Positions 1 through 8,946 of a DNA stretch of 64,000 bases are shown here, piece after piece. Origin of the DNA: Rhodobacter sp. Its GTDB lineage: Bacteria; Pseudomonadota; Alphaproteobacteria; Rhodobacterales; Rhodobacteraceae. The DNA lies in contig JACKKF010000009.1 of the NCBI GenBank assembly GCA_020637555.1, positions 1 to 64,000 of the forward strand. The letters are read 5' to 3'. The position numbers and the translations under genes were made by a program. Below the pieces are notes generated by a model, which was not told where the DNA came from, ran no database searches, and saw only the letters and a list, made by a program, of their open reading frames with translations. Numbering within the stretch: the stretch's first letter is position 1; the number at the start of each line of letters is the position of its first letter.

Positions 1-1
1 T

Positions 2-232
2 CAACCGTTCCGCGGGGAGCTGGCACGCAATCCGAACCGGCATATCGCCTTTGGCCAGGGCGGCCCGCACCTGTGTCTGGGAATGCATCTGGCCCGGCTC
101 GAGGTGAAGCTGCTGTTCCAGGAACTGGTCAAGCGGATCAAGGCGATCGAACCGGCCGGCGAACAGAAATTCCTCCGCTCGAACTTCGTTGGCGGTATCA
201 AGGAACTTCCGGTGCGGGTGACACTCGCCTGA
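2..232 (+). CDS. Cytochrome P450, C-terminal 76 residues (5' end outside window)
   Basis: The reading frame is open from the window edge and ends at TGA 230-232. It contains the heme-thiolate loop FGQGGPHLCLG, with the Cys that binds heme iron, then the L-helix (MHLARLEVKLLFQEL), and ends in RSNFVGGIKELPVRV, typical of bacterial class I P450s. The extra Gly in the heme loop resembles the FGxGGPHxCLG form I associate with CYP124/125/142-type and terpene P450s; this is recollection. Bacterial P450s of this kind take electrons from a [2Fe-2S] ferredoxin, and one is encoded two genes downstream (1570-1884) in the same direction. The substrate-recognition regions lie outside the window, so the substrate cannot be inferred. 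Confidence 0.88.
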   Translation, partial: QPFRGELARNPNRHIAFGQGGPHLCLGMHLARLEVKLLFQELVKRIKAIEPAGEQKFLRSNFVGGIKELPVRVTLA

Positions 233-266
233 CCGGACCAGAACACGACAAGGGAGACCACGAAGA

Positions 267-1559
267 ATGCGCGACCGTCTGAGACCCGTCTGGTGCGACC
301 ACCTGTCCATCCTGCGCGGAAAATACCTGCCGCAGGAAAAGATCGGATCGGGGGGCACCCGGTTCGCCCAACCGTGCTTTGCCGTGCACTACGACAAGGA
401 CCTGATCGTCGATGCCCCCGGCACCGCCTGCCTCGAAGGGCTGCCGGACATGGAGCTGCGCTGGGACGCCGCCGACATTCGCGCCGGATGGGAGCCGGGC
501 GTGCACATGGTGACGGGCGATCTTTACGACCGGGCCGGGCGGATGATCCCGATTGCCGGTCGCGCGGCGCTGAAGACGGCGCTGGCGGATTGGGCGAAGC
601 ACGGTCTCACCCCCAAGGTGGGGATCGAGTTCGAGGCCTTTGCCTTCACCCGCGCCGAGGACGGCAGCCTGCAGCCCTATGACGTGCCGGGCGGGCATGT
701 CTATGGCGGCGGTCCGTTCAACGACCCCCTCGGCTTTACCGACGCCGTGTGGGAGGCCGCCGAGGACGCAGGTTTCAAGCTGGATCTGGTGACGACCGAA
801 TATGACACCCCGCAGTTCGAGTTCACGCTGACCTTCGACGAGGCGCTCAAGGCCGTGGACGAGGCCGTGATGTTCCGCCAGCTTGCCCGCGAGGTGGCCT
901 ACCGCAAGGGCGTGATCCTCAGTTTCCTGCCCAAACCGCTGTTCGACCGCGGCGGGTCGGGGATGCATGTCAACCTGTCCTTCGCGGATTCGACCGGGGC
1001 CAACGCGCTCAGTTCGGGGCCGGTGGGCGGCATCGCCGGATTGAACGATCTGGGGCGCGGCTGCCTTGCGGGCTGGATGCGCCATCACAAGGGGCTGGCC
1101 GGGCTGATCGCGCCCAGCGTCAATTCCTATGCCCGCCTGCAACCGGCGTCGATGTCGGGCTACTGGTGCAACTGGGGCGAGGATCACCGCGGCGTCACCG
1201 CCCGGGTCTCGGGCGAGGGCGGCAAGAAGGCGCGGCTCGAACATCGGATGGCCGATGCGGCGGCGAACCCCTATGCGGCGGTCGCTGCGGTCCTGCAGGC
1301 CGCGCGCCTTGGCTACGAGGGCAAGTATGACCTGCCCGAGGCCGAGACCGAGGATTGCTTCATGGGCCAGAAAGCCGCCTATGGCACCGCCGAGGATCTG
1401 TCCGGCGCGCTGGACGATCTGGAAGCCGACGCGGCCCTGGTCGCGGCGGTGGGGGCGGAATTCTGCGCCCATCACGTCCACATGAAGCGGGTCGAGATCG
1501 ACAAGACCAAGGACATGACCCCCGAACAGGCGCGCGATTTCTCGATCTGGTTCGTGTGA
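267..1559 (+). CDS. Glutamine synthetase family protein (probable gamma-glutamyl ligase)
   Basis: A 430-residue protein with the GS catalytic core: the metal-binding segment GIEFEAFAF, the loop GGSGMHVN at about 229-236, the NSYARL segment at about 286, and LEHRMADAAANPY near 325, which carries the ATP/glutamate-binding Arg and Glu. It is shorter and more divergent than GlnA, and lacks an obvious adenylylation-site Tyr context, so ammonia assimilation is not assumed. Relatives (PuuA, gamma-glutamylmethylamide synthetase, GlnT, gamma-glutamylanilide synthase) join glutamate to an amine. It sits 34 bases after a P450 gene and 10 bases before a ferredoxin gene, so it probably belongs to the same operon. 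A Shine-Dalgarno-like AGGGAGA precedes the ATG. Family assignment is firm; the substrate is unknown. Confidence 0.85.
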   Translation: MRDRLRPVWCDHLSILRGKYLPQEKIGSGGTRFAQPCFAVHYDKDLIVDAPGTACLEGLPDMELRWDAADIRAGWEPGVHMVTGDLYDRAGRMIPIAGRAALKTALADWAKHGLTPKVGIEFEAFAFTRAEDGSLQPYDVPGGHVYGGGPFNDPLGFTDAVWEAAEDAGFKLDLVTTEYDTPQFEFTLTFDEALKAVDEAVMFRQLAREVAYRKGVILSFLPKPLFDRGGSGMHVNLSFADSTGANALSSGPVGGIAGLNDLGRGCLAGWMRHHKGLAGLIAPSVNSYARLQPASMSGYWCNWGEDHRGVTARVSGEGGKKARLEHRMADAAANPYAAVAAVLQAARLGYEGKYDLPEAETEDCFMGQKAAYGTAEDLSGALDDLEADAALVAAVGAEFCAHHVHMKRVEIDKTKDMTPEQARDFSIWFV

Positions 1560-1569
1560 GGAGACGATG

Positions 1570-1884
1570 ATGAAAGCCACCTGGATCCTGCCCGATGGCC
1601 GCGAGATCACCGCCGAGGTGACCGCCGGTCATTCCCTGATGGAGGCCGCCGTCGCCGCGAATGTTCCCGGCATCATCGGCGAATGCGGCGGCACGATGAG
1701 CTGCGCGACCTGCCATGTGCATGTCACGGATGACTGGCGTGCCAAGGTCGGCGGCCCTTCGGATTTCGAGGATGCGATGCTCGATATCGTCGAAGGTCCC
1801 CGGACCGAAGCCTCGCGCCTGTCCTGCCAGATCGAGATGTCGGACACGCTGGACGGGCTGGTGCTCAAGGTCCCGTTCGAATAG
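1570..1884 (+). CDS. [2Fe-2S] ferredoxin, adrenodoxin/putidaredoxin type
   Basis: A 104-residue ferredoxin with the four cluster cysteines at 39, 45, 48 and 86 (C-x5-C-x2-C followed by C in RLSCQIEM). This spacing is that of vertebrate-type ferredoxins that feed P450s. Two ATGs are adjacent (1567 and 1570). The Shine-Dalgarno GAGGAG at 1558-1563 is six bases from the second, which is chosen; the first would add one Met. It follows the GS-like gene closely and is the likely electron donor of the P450 at the left edge. No ferredoxin reductase is present in the window. A Rho-independent terminator follows. Confidence 0.9.
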   Translation: MKATWILPDGREITAEVTAGHSLMEAAVAANVPGIIGECGGTMSCATCHVHVTDDWRAKVGGPSDFEDAMLDIVEGPRTEASRLSCQIEMSDTLDGLVLKVPFE

Positions 1885-1924
1885 GGATCGACCGCCCTTT
1901 CACCTTGTCGCAAATACGCAAGGA

Positions 1925-1960
1925 CCGGCGCTCTCCCCTGGGGGCGCCGGAGCCTTTTTC
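1925..1960 (+). terminator. Rho-independent terminator after the ferredoxin gene
   Basis: A perfect 7-bp GC stem (CCGGCGC 1925-1931 with GCGCCGG 1944-1950) with a 12-base loop is followed by a T5 tract at 1955-1959. It lies between the ferredoxin stop and the convergent pgm stop at 1974. The T tract is on the + side only, so it ends the P450-ligase-ferredoxin transcript. The CTTGTCGCAAATACGC just upstream (1905-1920) resembles a repeat box found near 40.7 kb. Confidence 0.8.
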
Positions 1961-1973
1961 GCGCCGGGGGCGA

Positions 1974-3599
1974 TCAGGTGATCACGTCCGGCTCCGCGCG
2001 TCCGGTGCGGCTCGCGATCCCGGCCAGGGCGTCGACTGCGGCGATCACCGGGGCCAGGGCCACCTGCGGGTCCTGCAAGAAATCCGAGCCGTCGAAGCGT
2101 TCCAGATAGACGCGCAGCGTCGCGCCCTCGGTGCCGGTGCCGGAAAGCCGCAGCACCGCCCGCGCACCGCCGTGAAAGCGGATCTGCACGCCCTGCGCGG
2201 TGGCGACCGATCCGTCCACCGGGTCGGTATAGGCAAAATCCTCGGCGGTATCGACGCTCAAGGCGCCCGCCGGCCGACCGGGCATCCCGGGCAAGGCGGT
2301 GCGCAGGTCGCTCATCAGGCTGTTTGCCACATCGGTCGCGATCGCCTCGTAATCGTGGCGCGAATAATAGGTGCGGCCGAACTCGGCCCAGTGTTCGGCC
2401 ATCACCTGGGCGACCGACTGGCGCTTGACCGCCAGGATGTTCAGCCAGAGCAGAACCGCCCAGAGCCCGTCCTTTTCGCGCACATGATCCGACCCGGTGC
2501 CTGCCGATTCCTCGCCGCACAGGGTGGCGCGTCCGGCATCCAGCAGGTTACCGAAGAACTTCCATCCGGTGGGGGTCGCATAGCAGGCCATGCCGCGCGC
2601 CTCGGCCACCCGGTCCACCGCGCATGAGGTCGGCATCGACCGCGCCACGCCTTTCAGCCCGCCGGCATAGCCCGGCGCCAGATGCGCGTTCGCGGCCAGC
2701 ACCGCCAGCGAATCCGAGGGCGTCACATAGCAGCCCTTGCCGACGATCATGTTGCGGTCGCCGTCACCGTCCGAGGCCGCCCCGAAATCCGGCGCGTCGG
2801 GGCCATGCATCGCCGCCATGAGGTCATGCGCCCAGACCGGGTTCGGATCGGGGTGGCCGCCGCCGAAATCCGGCGATGGCACCGCATTCACCACGGATCC
2901 GGGCGCTGCGCCCAGGCGGCGTTCCAGGATCTCGACGGCATAGGGGCCGGTGATCGCGTGCATCGCGTCGAACCGCAGCCGGAATCCGCTTTCAAGAAGC
3001 GCGCGTATAGACTTGAAATCGAAAAGTTTTTCCATCAGAGCGGCATAGGCCGCCACCGGGTCCACCACCTCGACCATCATCGCGCCGAGCGGCGTCTCGC
3101 CAAGGGCGGACAGGTCGATGTCTGACGTTTCCAGAATGCGATACTGCTGGATCGCTTCGCTGGCGGCATGGATTTTCGCGGTCACTCCTTCGGTCGCCGG
3201 TCCGCCGTTCGCCATGTTGTATTTGATGCCGAAGTCCTCGTCCGGGCCGCCGGGGTTGTGGCTGGCCGACAGGATCACGCCGCCATCCGCGCCGCGCACG
3301 CGGATCAGGTTCGATGCCGCCGGCGTGGACAGAAAGCCGTTCTGTCCGACGATCACCCGCGCGGCACCCGAGGCCGCCGCCATCTTCAGGATGATCTGCA
3401 CCGCCCGGTCGTTGAAATAGCGCCCGTCGCCGCCCAGAACCAGGGTCTGGCCCTGGATGCCGCCGATCCCGTCCCAGATCGATTGCACGAAGTTTTCCAG
3501 ATACCCGGGCTGCATGAACACGCGGGTCTTCTTGCGCAGGCCCGAGGTGCCCGGCTTCTGCCCGGCGATCGGTTGGGTGGGAATGATGCGAAGGGGCAT
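1974..3599 (-). CDS. pgm: Phosphoglucomutase (alpha-D-glucose)
   Basis: A 541-residue member of the alpha-D-phosphohexomutase superfamily, which interconverts glucose-1-phosphate and glucose-6-phosphate. The N-terminal PGTSGLRKKT is characteristic of the bacterial/eukaryotic PGM1 branch. The phosphoserine loop is LSASHNPGG (catalytic Ser about 113) and the Mg-binding loop is DGDGDR at 277-282. The length fits PGM1-type enzymes and differs from the shorter PMM/PGM branch. It is the last gene of the glycogen operon, starting three bases after malQ ends, and connects glycogen phosphorolysis and synthesis with glycolysis. Confidence 0.95.
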   Translation of the reverse strand: MPLRIIPTQPIAGQKPGTSGLRKKTRVFMQPGYLENFVQSIWDGIGGIQGQTLVLGGDGRYFNDRAVQIILKMAAASGAARVIVGQNGFLSTPAASNLIRVRGADGGVILSASHNPGGPDEDFGIKYNMANGGPATEGVTAKIHAASEAIQQYRILETSDIDLSALGETPLGAMMVEVVDPVAAYAALMEKLFDFKSIRALLESGFRLRFDAMHAITGPYAVEILERRLGAAPGSVVNAVPSPDFGGGHPDPNPVWAHDLMAAMHGPDAPDFGAASDGDGDRNMIVGKGCYVTPSDSLAVLAANAHLAPGYAGGLKGVARSMPTSCAVDRVAEARGMACYATPTGWKFFGNLLDAGRATLCGEESAGTGSDHVREKDGLWAVLLWLNILAVKRQSVAQVMAEHWAEFGRTYYSRHDYEAIATDVANSLMSDLRTALPGMPGRPAGALSVDTAEDFAYTDPVDGSVATAQGVQIRFHGGARAVLRLSGTGTEGATLRVYLERFDGSDFLQDPQVALAPVIAAVDALAGIASRTGRAEPDVIT

Positions 3600-3602
3600 G
3601 GT

Positions 3603-5420
3603 TTATCCGTTTCTTCCGGCGTCGTGCATGATCCGGCCGGTCTGTCCCAGGGATGGGGCGGAAATGAGGCCCGACAGCGGCAAAGGCAGGCGCCGGCGCC
3701 AGTTGGGGTGTTCGTGCAGGGTGCCAGGCAGGTTGCATTGTTCGACCGCACCGGCCAGGTCCTCGCCCTGAACGGCGACCAGCGTGCTGGCGGCCCGCGC
3801 CAGAAAGCGGTGCAGGCCCTCCAGATCGGCGGCCCCGGCCACCGCGTCGAACGCCGCGACTTCGGACTGGCGGGTGGCGTGGGCGGCGCCCGGGTCGGCG
3901 ATTTCGCCAAGCTCCGCGCGCCAGTCGATGTCCCGACCCTGGCGCCAGCCTTGCCAGGTCGGCAGGTCATGCGTGCCCCAGCTGGCCAGTGCCGTCGGCG
4001 TATAGGCGTCAGGCGTCAGGAAGGCGCCGGTCCCCTCCCAGTCGCGTTCGAACATCGCGACACGGCAGCCCATGACGCCCGAGGCGTCGAGCGCGCCGCG
4101 CAGCCCGTCGGGAATGGTGCCCAGATCCTCGCCGATGATCGCGGCGCCTGCGCGCGTGGCCTCGATGCGCAGAACCGCCAGCAATTCGTCGCGCGGCATG
4201 GTGACATAGAGACCCGGCAGGCCGTCGGGCAGCCAGAAGCTGCGTTCGAGCCCCAGGATATGGTCGATCCGCAGCAGGCCGCAGAACCGCAACTGCGCGC
4301 GCAGGGTCTGGGCAAAGGCGCTGTAGCCGGTGGCGCGCAGCATGTCCGGCCGCATCGGCGCCAGCCCCCAGCGTTGGCCGGACGGCCCCAGCAGGTCCGG
4401 CGGCGCGCCCAGGCTGACGCCCTGCGCGAAGAGGTCGCGCTCGGCCCAGGTTTCGGCGCCGTGCGGATGCGTTCCCACCGCGATGTCGAGATACAGACCA
4501 AAGGGCATGCCTGCCGCCTTTGCCCGCGCCTGGCTGTCCGCCAGTTGGGTTTCCGCCAGCCATTGGGTCCAGGCATGGAACCGCAGCCGCTGGGCGCGTT
4601 CGCGGGCAAAGCGTTGAACGTCGGGGCTTTTCGGGTCCTGAAAGGGCAGGGGCCAGGCGCCCCAGTAGCCGCCGTGAACCTCGCTCAGGGCCTGGTGGGT
4701 GACGAATTCCTCCAGCGCCGTGCCGCCCTCGCCGCGCCATGCCTCGAACGCGGCACTGCCCTTGAAGGCGGCGAAGGCGTCCTCGAGGGCGGCGCGTTGG
4801 GCGCGGATCGAACGGGGGTAATCGATCAGCGCGCCGGTCTCGGGCAGCGTCGCGCCGGTGTCGATATGCAGTGTGTTCAGGCGGCGGCGGTGCGAGGGGG
4901 CGTAGGGGCTGAAACTGTGGGCATCGGTGGGAAACCCCGCGTGTATCGGATTGATGCCCAGAAACGCGGCGCCGTTCCGCGCCAGGCCTTCGGCCAGCGC
5001 GCCCAGTTGCGGATAGGTGCCCATGCCCGCCTGCGCGCCCTCCCACAGGGCGAACAGCGGCACGGTCAGGCCCCAGCGACGCGGCGGCGCGGGCAGGCGG
5101 GGCGGGGCGGCCAGCAGATGCACCAGCCAGCCGTTGTGACGGATCCGGTGATAGCCGACCGGCAGGGGCGGCAGTGGCCCCTCGCCGCGGATGTCCTCGC
5201 CCGCTTCGGTGGTCAGGACCCAGGGGCCGGGGCCCCAATCCTTGGCCTGGCCTGCCGCGATCGCCAGGCTGGTGGCTTGCCGCAGGTCATCCGGCAGCGC
5301 GGTCAGCGCGGCCAGAACCGCGCGGCGGCTGTCTTCGGGGGCCTCCTGCATCCGGCCGGCGCCGTCGCGATAGACCCAGGTGAGACCCGCGCGGCGGCAG
5401 GTGTCGTCGAAATCGCTCAT
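3603..5420 (-). CDS. malQ: 4-alpha-glucanotransferase (amylomaltase, GH77)
   Basis: A 605-residue GH77 enzyme that transfers glucan segments between maltodextrins. The GH77 motifs are present: LRIDHILGLERSFWLPDG with the nucleophile Asp, IGEDLGTIPDG with the acid/base Glu, and GTHDLPTWQGW with the third carboxylate. The start is set at the ATG that shares its A with the glgX stop (TGATG at 5422-5418). A longer open frame continues upstream, but it lies inside glgX and adds no recognisable sequence. In this operon it would recycle the short maltodextrins released by GlgX and GlgP. Confidence 0.93.
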   Translation of the reverse strand: MSDFDDTCRRAGLTWVYRDGAGRMQEAPEDSRRAVLAALTALPDDLRQATSLAIAAGQAKDWGPGPWVLTTEAGEDIRGEGPLPPLPVGYHRIRHNGWLVHLLAAPPRLPAPPRRWGLTVPLFALWEGAQAGMGTYPQLGALAEGLARNGAAFLGINPIHAGFPTDAHSFSPYAPSHRRRLNTLHIDTGATLPETGALIDYPRSIRAQRAALEDAFAAFKGSAAFEAWRGEGGTALEEFVTHQALSEVHGGYWGAWPLPFQDPKSPDVQRFARERAQRLRFHAWTQWLAETQLADSQARAKAAGMPFGLYLDIAVGTHPHGAETWAERDLFAQGVSLGAPPDLLGPSGQRWGLAPMRPDMLRATGYSAFAQTLRAQLRFCGLLRIDHILGLERSFWLPDGLPGLYVTMPRDELLAVLRIEATRAGAAIIGEDLGTIPDGLRGALDASGVMGCRVAMFERDWEGTGAFLTPDAYTPTALASWGTHDLPTWQGWRQGRDIDWRAELGEIADPGAAHATRQSEVAAFDAVAGAADLEGLHRFLARAASTLVAVQGEDLAGAVEQCNLPGTLHEHPNWRRRLPLPLSGLISAPSLGQTGRIMHDAGRNG

Positions 5421-7498
5421 CAACTGTTTTCCAGAACGAGGGCCGAAACCGAATGCGCCGGAACCGACAGCTTGCCATAGGCGATGCGTTCGGGTGGGGC
5501 GTCGGGGGCGTAGGTGTTGATCCGGCGCGACCAGACCTTGCCGTCGGGCGTGGGCGTCAGGGTGACGTCCAGCGCGCCGCCAGCGTTGAAGATCAGGAAC
5601 ACCGCATCTTCGAGATCCGCATAGGCCGGCGTCCCCGAGGCGGTGCGCAGTTCGACGCAGACAAAGCTCAGCGCCGGGTCTTCCCAGTCCGAGGGGGTCA
5701 TGCGGCGGCCTTCGGGGTGCCACCACAGCACATCGGATTTCCCGTCCGAACTGCGCGCCTTGGAATGCAGGAACAGCTTCTGGCGCAGAATCGGGTGGTT
5801 CTTGCGGAAGGCGACCAGGCGGCGGGTGAAGGCCAGCATGTCCTGATCCACATCCGACCAGTCCAGCCACGAGATCGGGCTGTCCTGGCAATAGGCGTTG
5901 TTGTTGCCCTGTTGGGAATGGCCGATTTCATCCCCGGCCAGGATCATCGGCGTGCCCTGGCTCATCAGCAGTGTCGCCATCAGGTTGCGCCGGCGCAGGG
6001 CCCGGGCCTGGATTACCTGGGGCTCGTCGCTGGGCCCCTCGTGGCCCATGTTGTCCGAGTAGTTCTCGGAATGGCCGTCCCGGTTGTTCTCGCCGTTCGC
6101 GAGATTGTTCTTCTGCGAATAGCTGACCAGATCCATCAGGTTGAACCCGTCATGGGCGGTGATGAAGTTCACGCTGGCGGTAGCGGCCCGGCCCGAGTGA
6201 TCGAACTGGATCGCCGACCCGGTGATGCGCGCCGCGAGTTCCGGCGCGGGCCGGTGATCGCGGCGCCAGAACCGGCGCACCCCGTCGCGGAACTTGTCGT
6301 TCCATTCGTGGAACGGATGGGGGAAGGCCCCCAGCTGATAGCCGCCGGGACCGATATCCCAGGGTTCGGCAATCAGCTTGACGCGGTTCAGCACCGGGTC
6401 CTGGCGGATCGCGGCAAAGAAGGCGGCGTTGGGCTGGAACCCGGCCTCGTCACGCGCCAGCGTCGAGGCCAGGTCGAAGCGGAACCCGTCCACATGCATC
6501 ACCTCGACCCAGTAGCGCAGGCTGTCCATGACCATGCGCAGCACCATCGGATGATCCAGGTTCAGCGTGTTGCCGCAGCCCGTGTCGTTGATGTAGTGGC
6601 GCGGATAGGGGGCAAGGCGATAGTAGCTGCGGTTGTCGATGCCCCGAAAGCTGAGCGTGGGGCCCAGTTCGGACCCCTCGCACGTGTGGTTGTAGACCAC
6701 GTCCAGGATCACCTCGATCCCGGCTGAATGCAGCCGTGCGACCATGTGCTGGAATTCGTTGATCTGGCCATTCGTCAGATAGCGCGGTTCGGGCGCAAAG
6801 AAGTTGAGGGTCTGATACCCCCAGTAGTTCGTCAGCTTCTTTTCGATCAGCCAGCGGTCGTTGAGAAAGCTCTGGACCGGCAGCAGTTCGATCGCGGTGA
6901 TGCCCAGCCCGGTCAGGTGGTCCAGCATCCGGTCCGAGGCGATGCCCAGGAACTTGCCCGGGTTCGGCACCTCTGCCAGATGGGTCAGGCCCTTCACATG
7001 CGCCTCGTAGATCACGCTTTCATTCGCGGGCACGACCGGGGGGCGATCGTTCCCCCAGAAAAAGCTGGGGTCCTCGACCACGCATTTGGGCATGAAGCGC
7101 GCGGAATCGCGGGTGGAAAAGGTCAGGTCCAGCGTCTTGGCGCCCGGGTTGTAGCCGAACAGCGCGTCCGACCAGCGCGGGTGTCCGGTGATGCGCTTTG
7201 CATAGGGGTCGATCAGCAGCTTGTTGGGATTGAAGCGATGCCCGTCCTCGGGCGCATAGGGGCCGTGCACGCGATAGCCGTATTGCTGCCCCGGGCACAG
7301 GCCGGGCACGCGGCCGTGCCAGACCCAGCCGGTGCGTTCGGGCAGGCGCAGCCGGTGCGTTTCGCGCATGCCGTCAGGGCTGAAGAGGCACAGCTCCACA
7401 GCGGTCGCGTGTTCGGAAAACAGGGCGAAATTCACGCCGTCGCCGTCAAAGGTGGCGCCGATCCGGTCGTGTCGCCCGCGTTCGATGGTCAAGGTCAT
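5420..7498 (-). CDS. glgX: Glycogen debranching enzyme GlgX (GH13)
   Basis: A 692-residue GH13 isoamylase-type enzyme that hydrolyses alpha-1,6 branches of phosphorylase-limited glycogen. An N-terminal CBM48-like region (GDGVNFALFSEHATAVELCLF) precedes the catalytic barrel. The four GH13 regions are visible: VILDVVYNHT, GFRFDLAST, KLIAEPWDIG and FITAHDGFN, with the catalytic Asp, Glu and Asp. Its first four bases overlap the end of glgA (ATGA) and its stop overlaps the malQ start, which suggests translational coupling. Confidence 0.95.
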   Translation of the reverse strand: MTLTIERGRHDRIGATFDGDGVNFALFSEHATAVELCLFSPDGMRETHRLRLPERTGWVWHGRVPGLCPGQQYGYRVHGPYAPEDGHRFNPNKLLIDPYAKRITGHPRWSDALFGYNPGAKTLDLTFSTRDSARFMPKCVVEDPSFFWGNDRPPVVPANESVIYEAHVKGLTHLAEVPNPGKFLGIASDRMLDHLTGLGITAIELLPVQSFLNDRWLIEKKLTNYWGYQTLNFFAPEPRYLTNGQINEFQHMVARLHSAGIEVILDVVYNHTCEGSELGPTLSFRGIDNRSYYRLAPYPRHYINDTGCGNTLNLDHPMVLRMVMDSLRYWVEVMHVDGFRFDLASTLARDEAGFQPNAAFFAAIRQDPVLNRVKLIAEPWDIGPGGYQLGAFPHPFHEWNDKFRDGVRRFWRRDHRPAPELAARITGSAIQFDHSGRAATASVNFITAHDGFNLMDLVSYSQKNNLANGENNRDGHSENYSDNMGHEGPSDEPQVIQARALRRRNLMATLLMSQGTPMILAGDEIGHSQQGNNNAYCQDSPISWLDWSDVDQDMLAFTRRLVAFRKNHPILRQKLFLHSKARSSDGKSDVLWWHPEGRRMTPSDWEDPALSFVCVELRTASGTPAYADLEDAVFLIFNAGGALDVTLTPTPDGKVWSRRINTYAPDAPPERIAYGKLSVPAHSVSALVLENS

Positions 7499-8946
7499 CG
7501 GGTCTCCGTGCGTTCCTGGGCAAGCCGGTCATAGAGCGCGGCATAGCGCGGGGCGCTGGCCTCCCATCCGACCGGGTGTTTCATCGCGTTGCGCTGCAAC
7601 CGGGGAAAGACCGCGCGATCGGCCCACAGGGCGCACAGTTGCGTCAGCGCCAGCGCCAGCGCCGCCGCGTCGCCCGGCCGGTGGGTCAGACCGGTGGCGC
7701 AGCCGACCGCCAGTGCGGCGGCATTGGCATGAATCACCGTGTCCGCCAGCCCGCCGGTGCGCGCGACCACCGGAACCGCACCATATCTGAGGCCATACAT
7801 CTGCGTCAGGCCGCAAGGCTCGAACCGTGAGGGCACCAGCACCGCGTCGGCGCCCGCGAACATGCGGTGGCTCAGCCCTTCGTCATAGCCGATGCGCACG
7901 CCGACATGGCCGGGATTGGCGGCGGCGGCGTTCAGCCAGGCGTTTTCAAGCCGCCGGTCGCCCGAGCCCAGCAGCGCCAGTTGTCCGCCGCGTTCGGTCA
8001 GGGCCGGCAGGGCGGCCAGCAGCAGGTCCAGGCCCTTCTGGTCGGACAGGCGCGAGACGACGACACACAGCGGGCCCTCGGCCTGCGACAGGCCGAATTC
8101 GGCCCTGAGGGCCCGCTTGTTCGCCACCTTGCCGCCGGGGGCCGAAAAGCGCCGGATCGCCGGGTCGCGGGTCGGATCCCAGGCGGTGGTATCGATCCCG
8201 TTCAGGATGCCCAGCAGGTCATGGCCGCGCGCGCGGATCACGCCATCCAGCCCCATGCCGAATTCCTCGGTGGCCAGTTCCTGCGCATAGGTGGGGCTCA
8301 CGGTGGTGATGACCCGCGCGCCGGTCAGCCCCGCTTTCAGCGCCGAGATATGCCCATAGTATTCGAACCCGTCCATGGCGAAGCCGTCCGTCGGCAGGCC
8401 CAGGGGTTTCAGCCGGTCGGCGCCGGTCAGGCCGTGAAAGGCGATGTTGTGGATGGTCATCACGCTGGGTTGGGTGGCCCCGAGGCCACGCATGAACCAC
8501 GGCGTGAACCCCGCCTGCCAGTCGTGCAGGTGCACGACCTCGGGCCGCCAGCCCTTGACGCCATCGGCGGCGATCAGCGCAGCCGCCAGGTCCAGCGCGG
8601 CAAAGCGCGCGTCGTTGTCGGGCCAGTCCCGGCCCTGCGCGTCCAGATAGGGCGAGCCGTCCCGGTCATAGAGCGCGGGCGCGTCCAGGATCAGCAGGTC
8701 CAGCCCGCCGACCGTCCCTGCCAGCAGCCGCGCCGGCGCCCCCATCAGGTCCGGCAGGTCCGCCGCCACCCGGGGCCGCTTCACCGCTTTCAGGACCGGG
8801 CGATACCCGGGCAGCAGGGTCCGGATCGCCCAGCCTTGCGCGGCCAGCGCGGCGGGCAGCGCGCCGACGACATCGGCCAGGCCCCCGGTCTTGACCAGGG
8901 GCGCACATTCCGACGCCACCGCCAGCACGGGCCTGAGGGCGCTCAT
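7495..8946 (-). CDS. glgA: Glycogen synthase (ADP-glucose dependent, GT5)
   Basis: A 483-residue GT5 glycosyltransferase that extends alpha-1,4-glucan using ADP-glucose. The N-terminal SECAPLVKTGGLADVVGALP contains the KTGGL ADP-glucose-binding signature. The C-terminal domain carries PSRFEPCGLTQMYGLRYG with the conserved catalytic-region Glu. The start is the ATG overlapping the glgC stop (ATGA, 8946-8943); the open frame runs further upstream inside glgC, but the family begins at this Met. Precursor supply comes from the adjacent glgC. Confidence 0.96.
   Translation of the reverse strand: MSALRPVLAVASECAPLVKTGGLADVVGALPAALAAQGWAIRTLLPGYRPVLKAVKRPRVAADLPDLMGAPARLLAGTVGGLDLLILDAPALYDRDGSPYLDAQGRDWPDNDARFAALDLAAALIAADGVKGWRPEVVHLHDWQAGFTPWFMRGLGATQPSVMTIHNIAFHGLTGADRLKPLGLPTDGFAMDGFEYYGHISALKAGLTGARVITTVSPTYAQELATEEFGMGLDGVIRARGHDLLGILNGIDTTAWDPTRDPAIRRFSAPGGKVANKRALRAEFGLSQAEGPLCVVVSRLSDQKGLDLLLAALPALTERGGQLALLGSGDRRLENAWLNAAAANPGHVGVRIGYDEGLSHRMFAGADAVLVPSRFEPCGLTQMYGLRYGAVPVVARTGGLADTVIHANAAALAVGCATGLTHRPGDAAALALALTQLCALWADRAVFPRLQRNAMKHPVGWEASAPRYAALYDRLAQERTETR

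Noticed and set aside
267..1559. Housekeeping glutamine synthetase glnA
   Set aside because: Divergent, shorter sequence and P450/ferredoxin context; no glnB neighbour.
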